From: GWF2-38-69 sp037127655
GTDB lineage: Bacteria > Verrucomicrobiota > Lentisphaeria > Victivallales > GWF2-38-69
Direction: 5' to 3'
NCBI GenBank assembly: GCA_037127655.1
Contig: JBAXXY010000168.1
Coordinates: 1 to 5,663, forward strand
DNA: 5,663 nucleotides
Of the stretch, positions 1 through 5,064 are shown one piece after another. Both the position numbers and the translations under genes were made by a program. How positions within the stretch are numbered: the stretch's first letter is position 1; each line of letters opens with the position of its first letter. The notes below the pieces were generated by a model. The model had not been told where the DNA came from, made no database searches, and saw nothing but the letters and a program-made list of their open reading frames with translations.

Positions 1-33
1 ACTTATTACCTTTAAAATAGAAAGCTAATTTTA

Positions 34-162
34 TTATGTAAAACCATCATCAGTACGATAGGGTTGATATGCCATTTTTAGTGCTTTTAGTGAGTAAAAG
101 CATGGATAAATGTCGAAGGATTTTTCATATTTTTCAGTAATTATTTTATCATATTTATATCT
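34..162 (-). pseudogene. Possible C-terminal remnant of an unidentified gene
   Basis: Reading the minus strand from 162 down to 37 gives 42 sense codons, then TAA at 36-34. The reading frame is closed upstream by TAA at 165-163. The only ATG is at 75-73, which leaves 13 codons, so there is no sensible start for the whole stretch. The predicted peptide is mixed in composition and rich in aromatic residues (it contains YPCFYSLKALKMAYQPYR), more protein-like than typical AT-rich noise. I do not recognise a family. A chance open frame of this size is quite possible in such AT-rich DNA, so this is only a candidate remnant. Confidence 0.15.
82..102. repeat. Perfect 8-bp inverted repeat, 5-base loop
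   Basis: The arms TGCTTTTA (82-89) and TAAAAGCA (95-102) are exact reverse complements around the loop GTGAG. No T-run follows directly; the nearest T-rich tract starts about 18 bases later. It is therefore a poor rho-independent terminator and could equally be an operator. It lies about 155 bases upstream of the proposed -10 box. Confidence 0.4.
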
Positions 163-222
163 TTAAAAGTAAAAATAAAATCTTCCGCAATATTTTTAGC
201 ATAAATATCTATTTACTTTTAA
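163..222. repeat. 11-bp inverted repeat with 38-base spacing
   Basis: TTAAAAGTAAA at 163-173 and TTTACTTTTAA at 212-222 are exact reverse complements. The 38-base separation would suit a pair of half-sites for a DNA-bending or looping regulator. The right arm ends about 30 bases upstream of the proposed -10 box. Because the sequence is almost all A and T, chance cannot be excluded. Confidence 0.3.
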
Positions 223-253
223 TACATAAGTCGTTTTATATTGCAGACTAACC

Positions 254-259
254 TATAAT
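254..259 (+). promoter_or_regulatory. Putative sigma-70/sigma-A -10 box for the nag operon
   Basis: TATAAT is a perfect -10 consensus placed 60 bases before the ATG at 320, implying transcription starts near 266 and a leader of about 54 bases. The matching -35 region is weak: TCGTTT at 231-236 lies at the ideal 17-base spacing but fits TTGACA poorly, and no extended TGn is present. A weak -35 would suit an activator-dependent or regulated promoter. In AT-rich DNA such a hexamer can occur by chance. Confidence 0.4.
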
Positions 260-275
260 TCAAATATCAGAATTA
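256..275. promoter_or_regulatory. Small dyad overlapping the proposed transcription start
   Basis: TAATTC (256-261) and GAATTA (270-275) are exact reverse complements with an 8-base spacer. The dyad is centred at about 265.5, almost exactly on the start predicted from the -10 box. This is where a repressor would typically sit. It does not match the usual NagR/DasR (TGGTCTAGACCA-type) or catabolite-repression (cre) operators. Confidence 0.25.
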
Positions 276-305
276 GAAGGATAAGAGAAAGCGGACTAAC
301 AAAAG

Positions 306-311
306 AAGGAG
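306..311 (+). promoter_or_regulatory. Ribosome binding site of the MFS transporter gene
   Basis: AAGGAG sits eight bases before the ATG at 320, within the longer match AGAAGGAGAT. This is a strong Shine-Dalgarno site and fixes the start of the transporter gene. Confidence 0.85.
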
Positions 312-319
312 ATTGACTC

Positions 320-1687
320 ATGAATAAAAGATTACTATACCTAATGTTTATAATCTTTATTGCAGCTATTTCTGGAGCATTATATGGATATGATATAGGT
401 ATAATAGCGGGCGCTCTTCTTGTTCTTCCTAAAGATATTCCTATGACTCCAGCGATGATTGGCTTTGCTGGTGGGGCAGTATTGGCTGGAGGAGCTATTA
501 CAATTCTCCTTGCAGGCCCAGCCGCTGAGTTAATAGGCAGAAAAAAGATGATCCTTATTAGCGCTGTAATATTCCTTATTGGGGTTCTATTATTAGGTAG
601 AGCTTCAACTTACCTTGAAATCATAGTTGGAAGGCTTGTACAGGGTATAGGCGTTGGGATTGTAACGATAGTCATTCCTATGTATCTAGCCGAAATACTT
701 CCTGGCAATGTAAGGGGAAGAGGAATGTCATCCTTCCAATGGTTTCTTAAACTGGGAGTTTTTTCTGCTACACTTGTGGGCCTTGCTTTGACTAGTTCAG
801 GAAATTGGCGAATGATGTTTATTTCATCAGGAGTACCAGGTATCATATTGCTGGCAACATGTTTTTTCCTTCCTGAATCTCCAAGATGGCTCATTAAAAG
901 AGGGAGGAATGAGGAAGCCTACAAGATACTTCTAAAGATTTGCCATCACGAAGAAGCTGATGCTATTATCAAAAACTTTAGCTTAGATTTGAATTCTACA
1001 GGACAAAAAGGTTTTGCGAGACTCATTAAGTCTATAAAAAATCTTTTTAAAAAAGAATACTCAAAGCCAATATTTATAGTATTTACTGTAGCTATTTTAA
1101 ACCAATTGCTTGGGAATAATTCCCTAGTCCCATACAGCGGTATTCTTTTAAAGAATGCCGGATTAGGATCCAATCACATTGCCATGATAGGTAGTTCCAC
1201 AATGACAGGCATAGGGATACTAGGAACTCTTGTTTGTATGGTTTTGATAGACAAAGTAGGAAGGAGAAAGGTTCTTTGCACTGGACTGTCCTTGGTACTT
1301 ACTGCACTAGTAGTTTCGGGATTTGCTTTTTTATGTTTGCCAGTTGGTATTGTCAGAGGGTTCGTCATTTTATTAGGACTCTTAACATTTGCTGCAGGGT
1401 ATTCGGTAGGACCTGGAGTTATTATTTGGTTGATAATCTCCGAGCTTCTTCCAAACGAAATCAGAAGCACAGGTATGAGTATAGCTTTGTTTCTTAACTC
1501 ACTTGCATCAGCATTACTTGCTTCGGTTTTCTTTTCATTGTCAACTTATATAAATATATACGGTGTTTACTGGTTATGCGGAATATTTACTTTATGCTAC
1601 CTGCTTATCGCAATATTCATGCTACCTGAAACAAAAAATAAGACACTTGAAGAAATAGAAAAAGACTTTATTACAAAAAAAGCCTGA
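320..1687 (+). CDS. MFS sugar/H+ symporter (sugar porter family)
   Basis: This 455-residue, 12-helix inner-membrane protein belongs to the sugar porter family of the major facilitator superfamily (XylE, GalP, AraE). Visible signatures are GYDIGIIAG in helix 1 (Asp25 at the proton-coupling position of XylE Asp27), GRLVQGIGVG with Arg105 (XylE Arg133 position), RGRG at 132-135, PESPRWL at 185-191, DKVGRRK at 311-317, Trp370 near the sugar pocket and PETKNKTLEEIE at 436-447. The length is normal for the family. Motif A is altered: residues 66-74 read GPAAELIGR, with Glu replacing the usual Asp. In helix 7 the sugar-binding QQ pair reads NQ (261-262), followed by GNN, so the substrate may differ from xylose or glucose. 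It is followed after 22 bases by nagB, suggesting an amino sugar such as N-acetylglucosamine as cargo. That substrate is inferred from context only. Confidence 0.9.
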   Translation: MNKRLLYLMFIIFIAAISGALYGYDIGIIAGALLVLPKDIPMTPAMIGFAGGAVLAGGAITILLAGPAAELIGRKKMILISAVIFLIGVLLLGRASTYLEIIVGRLVQGIGVGIVTIVIPMYLAEILPGNVRGRGMSSFQWFLKLGVFSATLVGLALTSSGNWRMMFISSGVPGIILLATCFFLPESPRWLIKRGRNEEAYKILLKICHHEEADAIIKNFSLDLNSTGQKGFARLIKSIKNLFKKEYSKPIFIVFTVAILNQLLGNNSLVPYSGILLKNAGLGSNHIAMIGSSTMTGIGILGTLVCMVLIDKVGRRKVLCTGLSLVLTALVVSGFAFLCLPVGIVRGFVILLGLLTFAAGYSVGPGVIIWLIISELLPNEIRSTGMSIALFLNSLASALLASVFFSLSTYINIYGVYWLCGIFTLCYLLIAIFMLPETKNKTLEEIEKDFITKKA

Positions 1688-1697
1688 CCCAAATAAA

Positions 1698-1704
1698 AGA
1701 GGAA
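1698..1704 (+). promoter_or_regulatory. Ribosome binding site of nagB
   Basis: AGAGGAA lies in the 22-base gap after the transporter stop codon, with its GGA core ending six bases before the ATG at 1710. It supports this start and independent translation within the operon. Confidence 0.7.
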
Positions 1705-1709
1705 TAAGT

Positions 1710-2447
1710 ATGGAAATATTCAAATTCAATACAGCAGTAGATATGGGAATAGCTGCTGCTGAACAAGGTTGTGAAATAATCAAAAAAGCTATAGCTGAAA
1801 GAGGTGAAGCTAATGTTATCTTGGCCACAGGCGCTAGTCAGTTTGAGATGCTCAAACACCTTATATCAATCAAAGGAATAGACTGGTCAAAGGTAACTGC
1901 ATTCCACCTTGATGAATATATTGGGTTATCAGAAACACATCCGGCGAGTTTCAGAAAATACCTAAAAGAAAGATTCCTGTTAAAAGTTAAATCCTTAAAA
2001 TCCTTTAATTTTGTAAATGGCACTGCTGAAAATATCCTGGAAGAATGTGCTAAATTAGACAGTCTTATAAAGAAAAATCCAATTGATGTGGCGTTTGTAG
2101 GTATAGGGGAAAACGGGCATCTTGCTTTCAACGACCCACCAGCTGATTTTGAAATAGATAAAGCATACATTGTAGTAAACCTTGACGAAGATTGCAGGAA
2201 ACAGCAACTTGGTGAAGGATGGTTCAAGACTTTGAATGATGTTCCAAAACAAGCCATATCCATGAGCATTAGGCAGATTATGAAGAGTAAACATATCATA
2301 GTGACTGTCCCTGACAAGAGGAAGGCATTAGCTGTCAAAAATACTCTAAACCAGGAAGTAAGTAACAAATTCCCTGCTTCGATATTAAGAAACCATCCCT
2401 CCTGCGCTCTTTATCTTGATTCTGGTTCTGCATCTATGATCAAATAA
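1710..2447 (+). CDS. nagB: Glucosamine-6-phosphate deaminase (NagB family)
   Basis: This cytoplasmic enzyme is expected to convert glucosamine 6-phosphate to fructose 6-phosphate and ammonia, the last committed step of amino-sugar breakdown. The 245 residues span the whole NagB/6-phosphogluconolactonase fold (E. coli NagB has 266). Visible motifs are the phosphate-binding loop ATGASQ at 39-44, HLDEYIGL at 66-73 (Asp68 corresponds to catalytic Asp72 of E. coli NagB), GIGENGHLAFNDP at 131-143 with the ring-opening His137, and KRKALAV at 203-209. Two active-site partners differ from E. coli: Asp141 is Asn135 and Glu148 is Asp142. From memory, this GENGHLAFNDPP form, with the later RKQQLGEGWF stretch, marks a widespread NagB-like subgroup whose substrate is less well tested. 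The adjacent nagA supports the deaminase call. An alternative is an isomerase/deaminase for another hexosamine phosphate. Confidence 0.87.
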   Translation: MEIFKFNTAVDMGIAAAEQGCEIIKKAIAERGEANVILATGASQFEMLKHLISIKGIDWSKVTAFHLDEYIGLSETHPASFRKYLKERFLLKVKSLKSFNFVNGTAENILEECAKLDSLIKKNPIDVAFVGIGENGHLAFNDPPADFEIDKAYIVVNLDEDCRKQQLGEGWFKTLNDVPKQAISMSIRQIMKSKHIIVTVPDKRKALAVKNTLNQEVSNKFPASILRNHPSCALYLDSGSASMIK

Positions 2448-2461
2448 ACCAACAAGCAATA

Positions 2462-3442
2462 ATGATAATAAACGGATTTATAGATTTGCAGATCAACGGC
2501 TATAAGGGAATTGATTTCTCAAGCGATTCACTTACTACCGAGGGTTGCTATAAGGCTTTTAAAGGCATTATTGCTTGCGGTACAATTATTTTCTTGCCTA
2601 CAGTAATAACGAGCCCTATTAACACATTAATTAGAAACTTAGGCATAATAGCAGAGGCAATATCTGCACCTGAATTTGAAGATCATATTCCTGGTATACA
2701 TCTTGAAGGCCCTTTTTTTGCCAATAGTTCTGGGATTGGGGCACATAATCCGAAATATATTCAAATTGCAGATGTTAGTATTTTAGAAAAACTTATTAAG
2801 GTTTCAAAAAACAAAATAAAACTTTTAACAGTTGGAGCTGATCTTGAGAATGTAGATACGCTTATAAGATTTGCAGTAAAAAGTGGCATTAAAGTATCTC
2901 TTGGCCACCATATGGCAGATCTCAAGCAGATAAGTTCTGCTAAAGAGGCAGGAGCTACAAATCTTACTCATTTAGGCAATGGAGTAGCAAATCTAGTCAA
3001 TAGGCATGAGAATCCAATTTGGGCCGGCTTATCTGTAAATGACTTAAAGGCAATGATTATTACAGATGGACATCATCTGCCTATAAATCTGATCAAGATT
3101 TTTCTCAAGGTCAAAGGTATTGAAAATATAATTGTAGTAAGCGATGCCGCTCCGCTTGCAGGTATGTCTCCAGGAAAATATTTTACACTAGGAAACAATG
3201 TAGTGCTAAGATCAGACGGGAAGTTATTCAACCCTGAGAAGGAATGCCTGGTTGGCTCTTCTGCAATGATGATAGACTGTATGAACTTCCTGTTCAAGTC
3301 AGGATGTTTCTCTTATAAAGATCTTGCAACATTGGGGTTTAAAAATCAGCTTGAATACTTAGGTATTGATTTCCCTGAGAAGCTTAAGCATTTAAAATTG
3401 GTTCGATTTTCAGAAGAAAATGGTTTTGCATTAATAGTTTAA
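2462..3442 (+). CDS. nagA: N-acetylglucosamine-6-phosphate deacetylase, short form
   Basis: This amidohydrolase-superfamily enzyme should remove acetate from N-acetylglucosamine 6-phosphate, feeding NagB. Residues matching E. coli NagA are FIDLQING at 6-13, HLEGP at 80-84 (metal ligand Glu82), HNP at 95-97, GHH at 148-150 (His149), THLGN at 169-173 (His170), Arg181, TDGHH at 201-205 (His205) and VSDAAPLAG at 226-234 (catalytic Asp228). All expected metal and catalytic positions are present, so it is probably active. It is 326 residues against about 380-396 in E. coli and B. subtilis: the N-terminal beta-sandwich part is absent, so the protein starts at the barrel's first strand, and the C-terminal end is also trimmed. 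There is no clear Shine-Dalgarno site before the ATG; the frame stays open a little upstream into nagB without a usable ATG. With a 14-base gap, translation may be coupled to nagB. Confidence 0.85.
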   Translation: MIINGFIDLQINGYKGIDFSSDSLTTEGCYKAFKGIIACGTIIFLPTVITSPINTLIRNLGIIAEAISAPEFEDHIPGIHLEGPFFANSSGIGAHNPKYIQIADVSILEKLIKVSKNKIKLLTVGADLENVDTLIRFAVKSGIKVSLGHHMADLKQISSAKEAGATNLTHLGNGVANLVNRHENPIWAGLSVNDLKAMIITDGHHLPINLIKIFLKVKGIENIIVVSDAAPLAGMSPGKYFTLGNNVVLRSDGKLFNPEKECLVGSSAMMIDCMNFLFKSGCFSYKDLATLGFKNQLEYLGIDFPEKLKHLKLVRFSEENGFALIV

Positions 3443-3570
3443 AAAATTAAAATAGTTTAAGCGATAATTCAGGATTGAAGCACCAATAATTTTTATAGTT
3501 CAGTATAAAAATTAAGCTCAGCATCTGCAGAATAGTAAAAGACTAATAACCACTTAATCAAAATTAACCT
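3443..3570. other. Spacer between the nag operon and the rbs genes
   Basis: This 128-base AT-rich gap is much longer than the other gaps in the window, suggesting a new transcription unit. It contains the inverted repeat at 3487-3514. A 10-base direct repeat, AATAGTTTAA, occurs at 3433-3442 (over the nagA stop) and at 3451-3460. I find no convincing promoter: TTGAAG at 3475-3480 is not correctly spaced from TATAGT (3494) or TATAAA (3504). There is no GC-rich hairpin with a T-run and no gene. Confidence 0.6.
3487..3514. repeat. Perfect 11-bp inverted repeat before rbsA
   Basis: Arms TAATTTTTATA (3487-3497) and TATAAAAATTA (3504-3514) are exact reverse complements around the 6-base loop GTTCAG. 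The stem has only A-T pairs and no following T-run, so it would be a weak terminator at best. Its position, 57 bases before the rbsA ATG and between two probable operons, fits an operator for a dimeric repressor. It does not resemble the GC-centred operators of LacI-type RbsR proteins. Confidence 0.45.
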
Positions 3571-3834
3571 ATGGAAAAGATAAAAATCCTTGAGATGAAG
3601 AACATATCCAAAAGTTTCCCGGGAGTAAAAGCACTGGATAATGCTTCTCTAAATGTTTACAAAGGCAGAGTAATGGCATTGATCGGAGAGAATGGAGCCG
3701 GCAAATCTACATTGATGAAAATAATAGCCGGAATATACCTCAAGGATTCAGGTGAACTCATTTATGAGGGGAAGCCAAGAGAATTTAAAAATGCCAAAGA
3801 ATCGCAAATTGTAGGCATAGCAATTATACATTAG
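3571..3834 (+). CDS. RbsA N-terminal fragment before the stop
   Basis: These 87 residues hold the beginning of the first ATPase domain: the short strand ILEMKNISKSFPGVKALD (6-23) and the canonical Walker A GENGAGKST (39-47). The fragment ends at His87, just before the Q-loop glutamine. It lacks the signature motif and Walker B, so alone it cannot be a working ATPase and would probably be unstable. Confidence 0.6.
   Translation: MEKIKILEMKNISKSFPGVKALDNASLNVYKGRVMALIGENGAGKSTLMKIIAGIYLKDSGELIYEGKPREFKNAKESQIVGIAIIH
3832..3834 (+). other. In-frame amber codon at the Q-loop glutamine of rbsA
   Basis: The context is CAT TAG GAA CTT, where RbsA homologues encode His-Gln-Glu-Leu. CAG to TAG is one transition at 3832. 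The other Gln codons in the window's genes are CAA or CAG, and the complete genes stop with TAA or TGA. Several dozen Gln codons with only one TAG argues against general reassignment of TAG to glutamine. Confidence 0.9.
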
Positions 3835-3927
3835 GAACTTAACCTTATACCTCACCTAAGTATCACCGAAAACATTTTCCTCGGCAGGGAATCAACGAAC
3901 AAGATAGGAAAACTGAACTGGTCTAAG

Positions 3928-5064
3928 ATGCATAAAGATGCCCGTAAACTGCTTGCCCTTTTGAATGTCACTGAATGCGAGAAAATACTGGTTAGCGATT
4001 TAACTATAGGAAAAAGGCAGATGGTTGAAATAGCAAAGGCTATTTCCCAAAATGCCAATCTCATAGTAATGGATGAGCCGACAGATGCCTTGACAGACAA
4101 TGAGACAGCCAGTCTCTTTAAAGTCATCAGGGGATTAATATCTGAAGGTAAAAGCATCATTTACATATCACACAGGCTAAAAGAAATTCCTGAAATATGC
4201 AATGATGTAACTATTATGAGAGACGGCAAATTCATAACTGAAGCAGAAGTAAAGGATATTGATGAAGACTTTATAATAAAAAATATGGTTGGCAGAACGC
4301 TTTCTGAACAATTCCCGAGAGTAAAAGTCCAGCTAGGCGAAGAAGTTTTAAGAGTCGAAAATCTTTCAGGAGAACATGTCAAAAATATTTCTTTTAATAT
4401 AAGAAAAGGGGAAATTTTAGGCATTGCAGGGCTTATGGGCGCTGGAAGAACGGAACTGGCAAAAACCATTTATGGTTACTATAAAAAGACTGCTGGAAAT
4501 GTTTACATCGAAGGAAAGAAGCGTAAATTTAACTCTCCTGAGGACGGACTTGGTGTAGGAATAGCATATGTCTCGGAAGACCGCAAAGGAGACGGATTGG
4601 TACTTGGCTTGAGCGTCAAGGAAAATATGACATTATCCTCACTCCCCTCATTTTCGTCATGGTTCGGACTTAATAAGAAAAAAGAAAAGAAAGCAACTAA
4701 GGATTTTGTCGATAAATTCAGGATAAAAACCCCCACTTATGACCAGATTATCAAGAAATTAAGCGGTGGAAACCAACAGAAGGTAGCCATAGCAAAAGCT
4801 CTATTAACAAATCCTAAACTGCTGATTTTGGACGAACCCACAAGAGGAATTGATGTCGGAGCAAAAAAAGAAATTTATGATGTGATTAACGAGCTAAAAA
4901 GAAAAGGAATGGGGATTATTATAATTTCATCTGAAATGCCGGAGGTGATGGGATTAAGCGACAGAATACTGGTAATTCACGAAAATAGTATAACTGGAAA
5001 CTTTCCCATTGAGGAAGCCACACAAGAGAAAATTATGAGATGTGCAATAGGAGTTAATCAATGA
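3928..5064 (+). CDS. RbsA C-terminal part after the stop
   Basis: From the first ATG after the stop, 378 residues remain open. They carry the degenerate first signature LTIGKRQ (25-31), the first Walker B LIVMDEP (45-51), H-loop His82, the second domain's degenerate Walker A GLMGAGRTE (168-176, Arg in place of Lys), the canonical LSGGNQQ (278-284) and the second Walker B LDEPTRG (301-307). This Met is internal by homology and has no Shine-Dalgarno site, so restart here is doubtful. The 31 codons between the TAG and this ATG also match RbsA. Without the first Walker A, a restarted protein would lack the only canonical ATP-binding loop. Confidence 0.65.
   Translation: MHKDARKLLALLNVTECEKILVSDLTIGKRQMVEIAKAISQNANLIVMDEPTDALTDNETASLFKVIRGLISEGKSIIYISHRLKEIPEICNDVTIMRDGKFITEAEVKDIDEDFIIKNMVGRTLSEQFPRVKVQLGEEVLRVENLSGEHVKNISFNIRKGEILGIAGLMGAGRTELAKTIYGYYKKTAGNVYIEGKKRKFNSPEDGLGVGIAYVSEDRKGDGLVLGLSVKENMTLSSLPSFSSWFGLNKKKEKKATKDFVDKFRIKTPTYDQIIKKLSGGNQQKVAIAKALLTNPKLLILDEPTRGIDVGAKKEIYDVINELKRKGMGIIIISSEMPEVMGLSDRILVIHENSITGNFPIEEATQEKIMRCAIGVNQ
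5049..5053 (+). promoter_or_regulatory. Ribosome binding site of rbsC inside rbsA
   Basis: AGGAG lies within the last codons of rbsA, seven bases before the rbsC ATG at 5061. Combined with the ATGA overlap, it indicates coupled translation of the two subunits. It could also allow some independent rbsC initiation despite the upstream amber codon. Confidence 0.75.

Larger units (their letters stand above)
243..300 (+). repeat. Direct repeat GC(A/G)GACTAAC, two copies
   Basis: The 10-mers at 243-252 and 291-300 match at nine of ten positions and share GACTAAC exactly; their starts are 48 bases apart. One copy lies just upstream of the proposed -10 box, the other six bases before the Shine-Dalgarno core (AAGGAG). 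They could be regulator half-sites or chance. Confidence 0.2.
1..319. other. Intergenic/upstream region with regulatory-looking repeats
   Basis: This stretch before the first gene is very AT-rich and has no plus-strand reading frame of useful length. It contains a hairpin-capable repeat at 82-102, an 11-bp dyad with arms at 163-173 and 212-222, a consensus -10 box at 254-259 with a 6-bp dyad at 256-275, and a near-perfect direct repeat (243-252 and 291-300). On the minus strand, 34-162 is open but lacks a start. I see no tRNA, riboswitch core or clear rho-independent terminator. The most likely role is as the promoter/operator region of the downstream sugar operon, possibly with the tail of a decayed neighbour gene. 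Confidence 0.6.
3571..5064 (+). pseudogene. rbsA: Ribose-type ABC importer ATPase, interrupted by TAG
   Basis: The tandem ATPase subunit energises import of ribose, or a related sugar, through RbsC. Read through the stop it spans 497 codons (E. coli RbsA has 501) and matches it end to end, including the RbsA-typical PTDALTDNET and the final ATQE segment. The single defect is TAG at codon 88, inside a segment that in the family reads IIHQELNL; here it reads IIH-stop-ELNL. Frame is conserved on both sides and no other lesion is seen, so the break is recent, a sequencing error, or a read-through codon. No Shine-Dalgarno is visible before ATG 3571, and an in-frame TAA at 3565 rules out an upstream start. 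The stop overlaps the rbsC start by four bases, so loss of translation could also reduce rbsC expression. The ribose substrate is inferred from similarity only. Confidence 0.85.

Noticed and set aside
82..130. Rho-independent terminator of an upstream gene
   Set aside because: The 82-102 hairpin is not followed directly by a T-run; the T-rich tracts begin well downstream.
1..319. Riboswitch or glmS-type ribozyme in the leader
   Set aside because: The proposed leader is only about 54 bases, and no conserved riboswitch or ribozyme core was recognised in the upstream region.
1234..1497. Plus-strand open frame in another phase inside the MFS gene
   Set aside because: It overlaps conserved membrane helices of the transporter and shows no family motif; treated as a shadow.
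1838..2368. Long minus-strand open frame (176 codons) opposite nagB
   Set aside because: It lies wholly antisense to a well-supported gene, has no recognisable motif and no ribosome site; it is a shadow of nagB codon composition.
3831..3859. TTAGG / CCTAA dyad starting at the amber codon, as a readthrough-promoting stem
   Set aside because: Only five base pairs with a 19-base loop; it would not form a stable structure and is expected by chance.
4161..4736. Minus-strand open frames opposite rbsA
   Set aside because: They are antisense to conserved ATPase motifs and have low-complexity Ser/Pro/Phe-rich translations typical of shadows.
3571..5064. General reassignment of TAG to glutamine (or another residue) in this organism
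   Set aside because: The other genes use only CAA/CAG for Gln with no other in-frame TAG, so one codon is better explained by mutation or error. Four stop codons are too few to settle the code.
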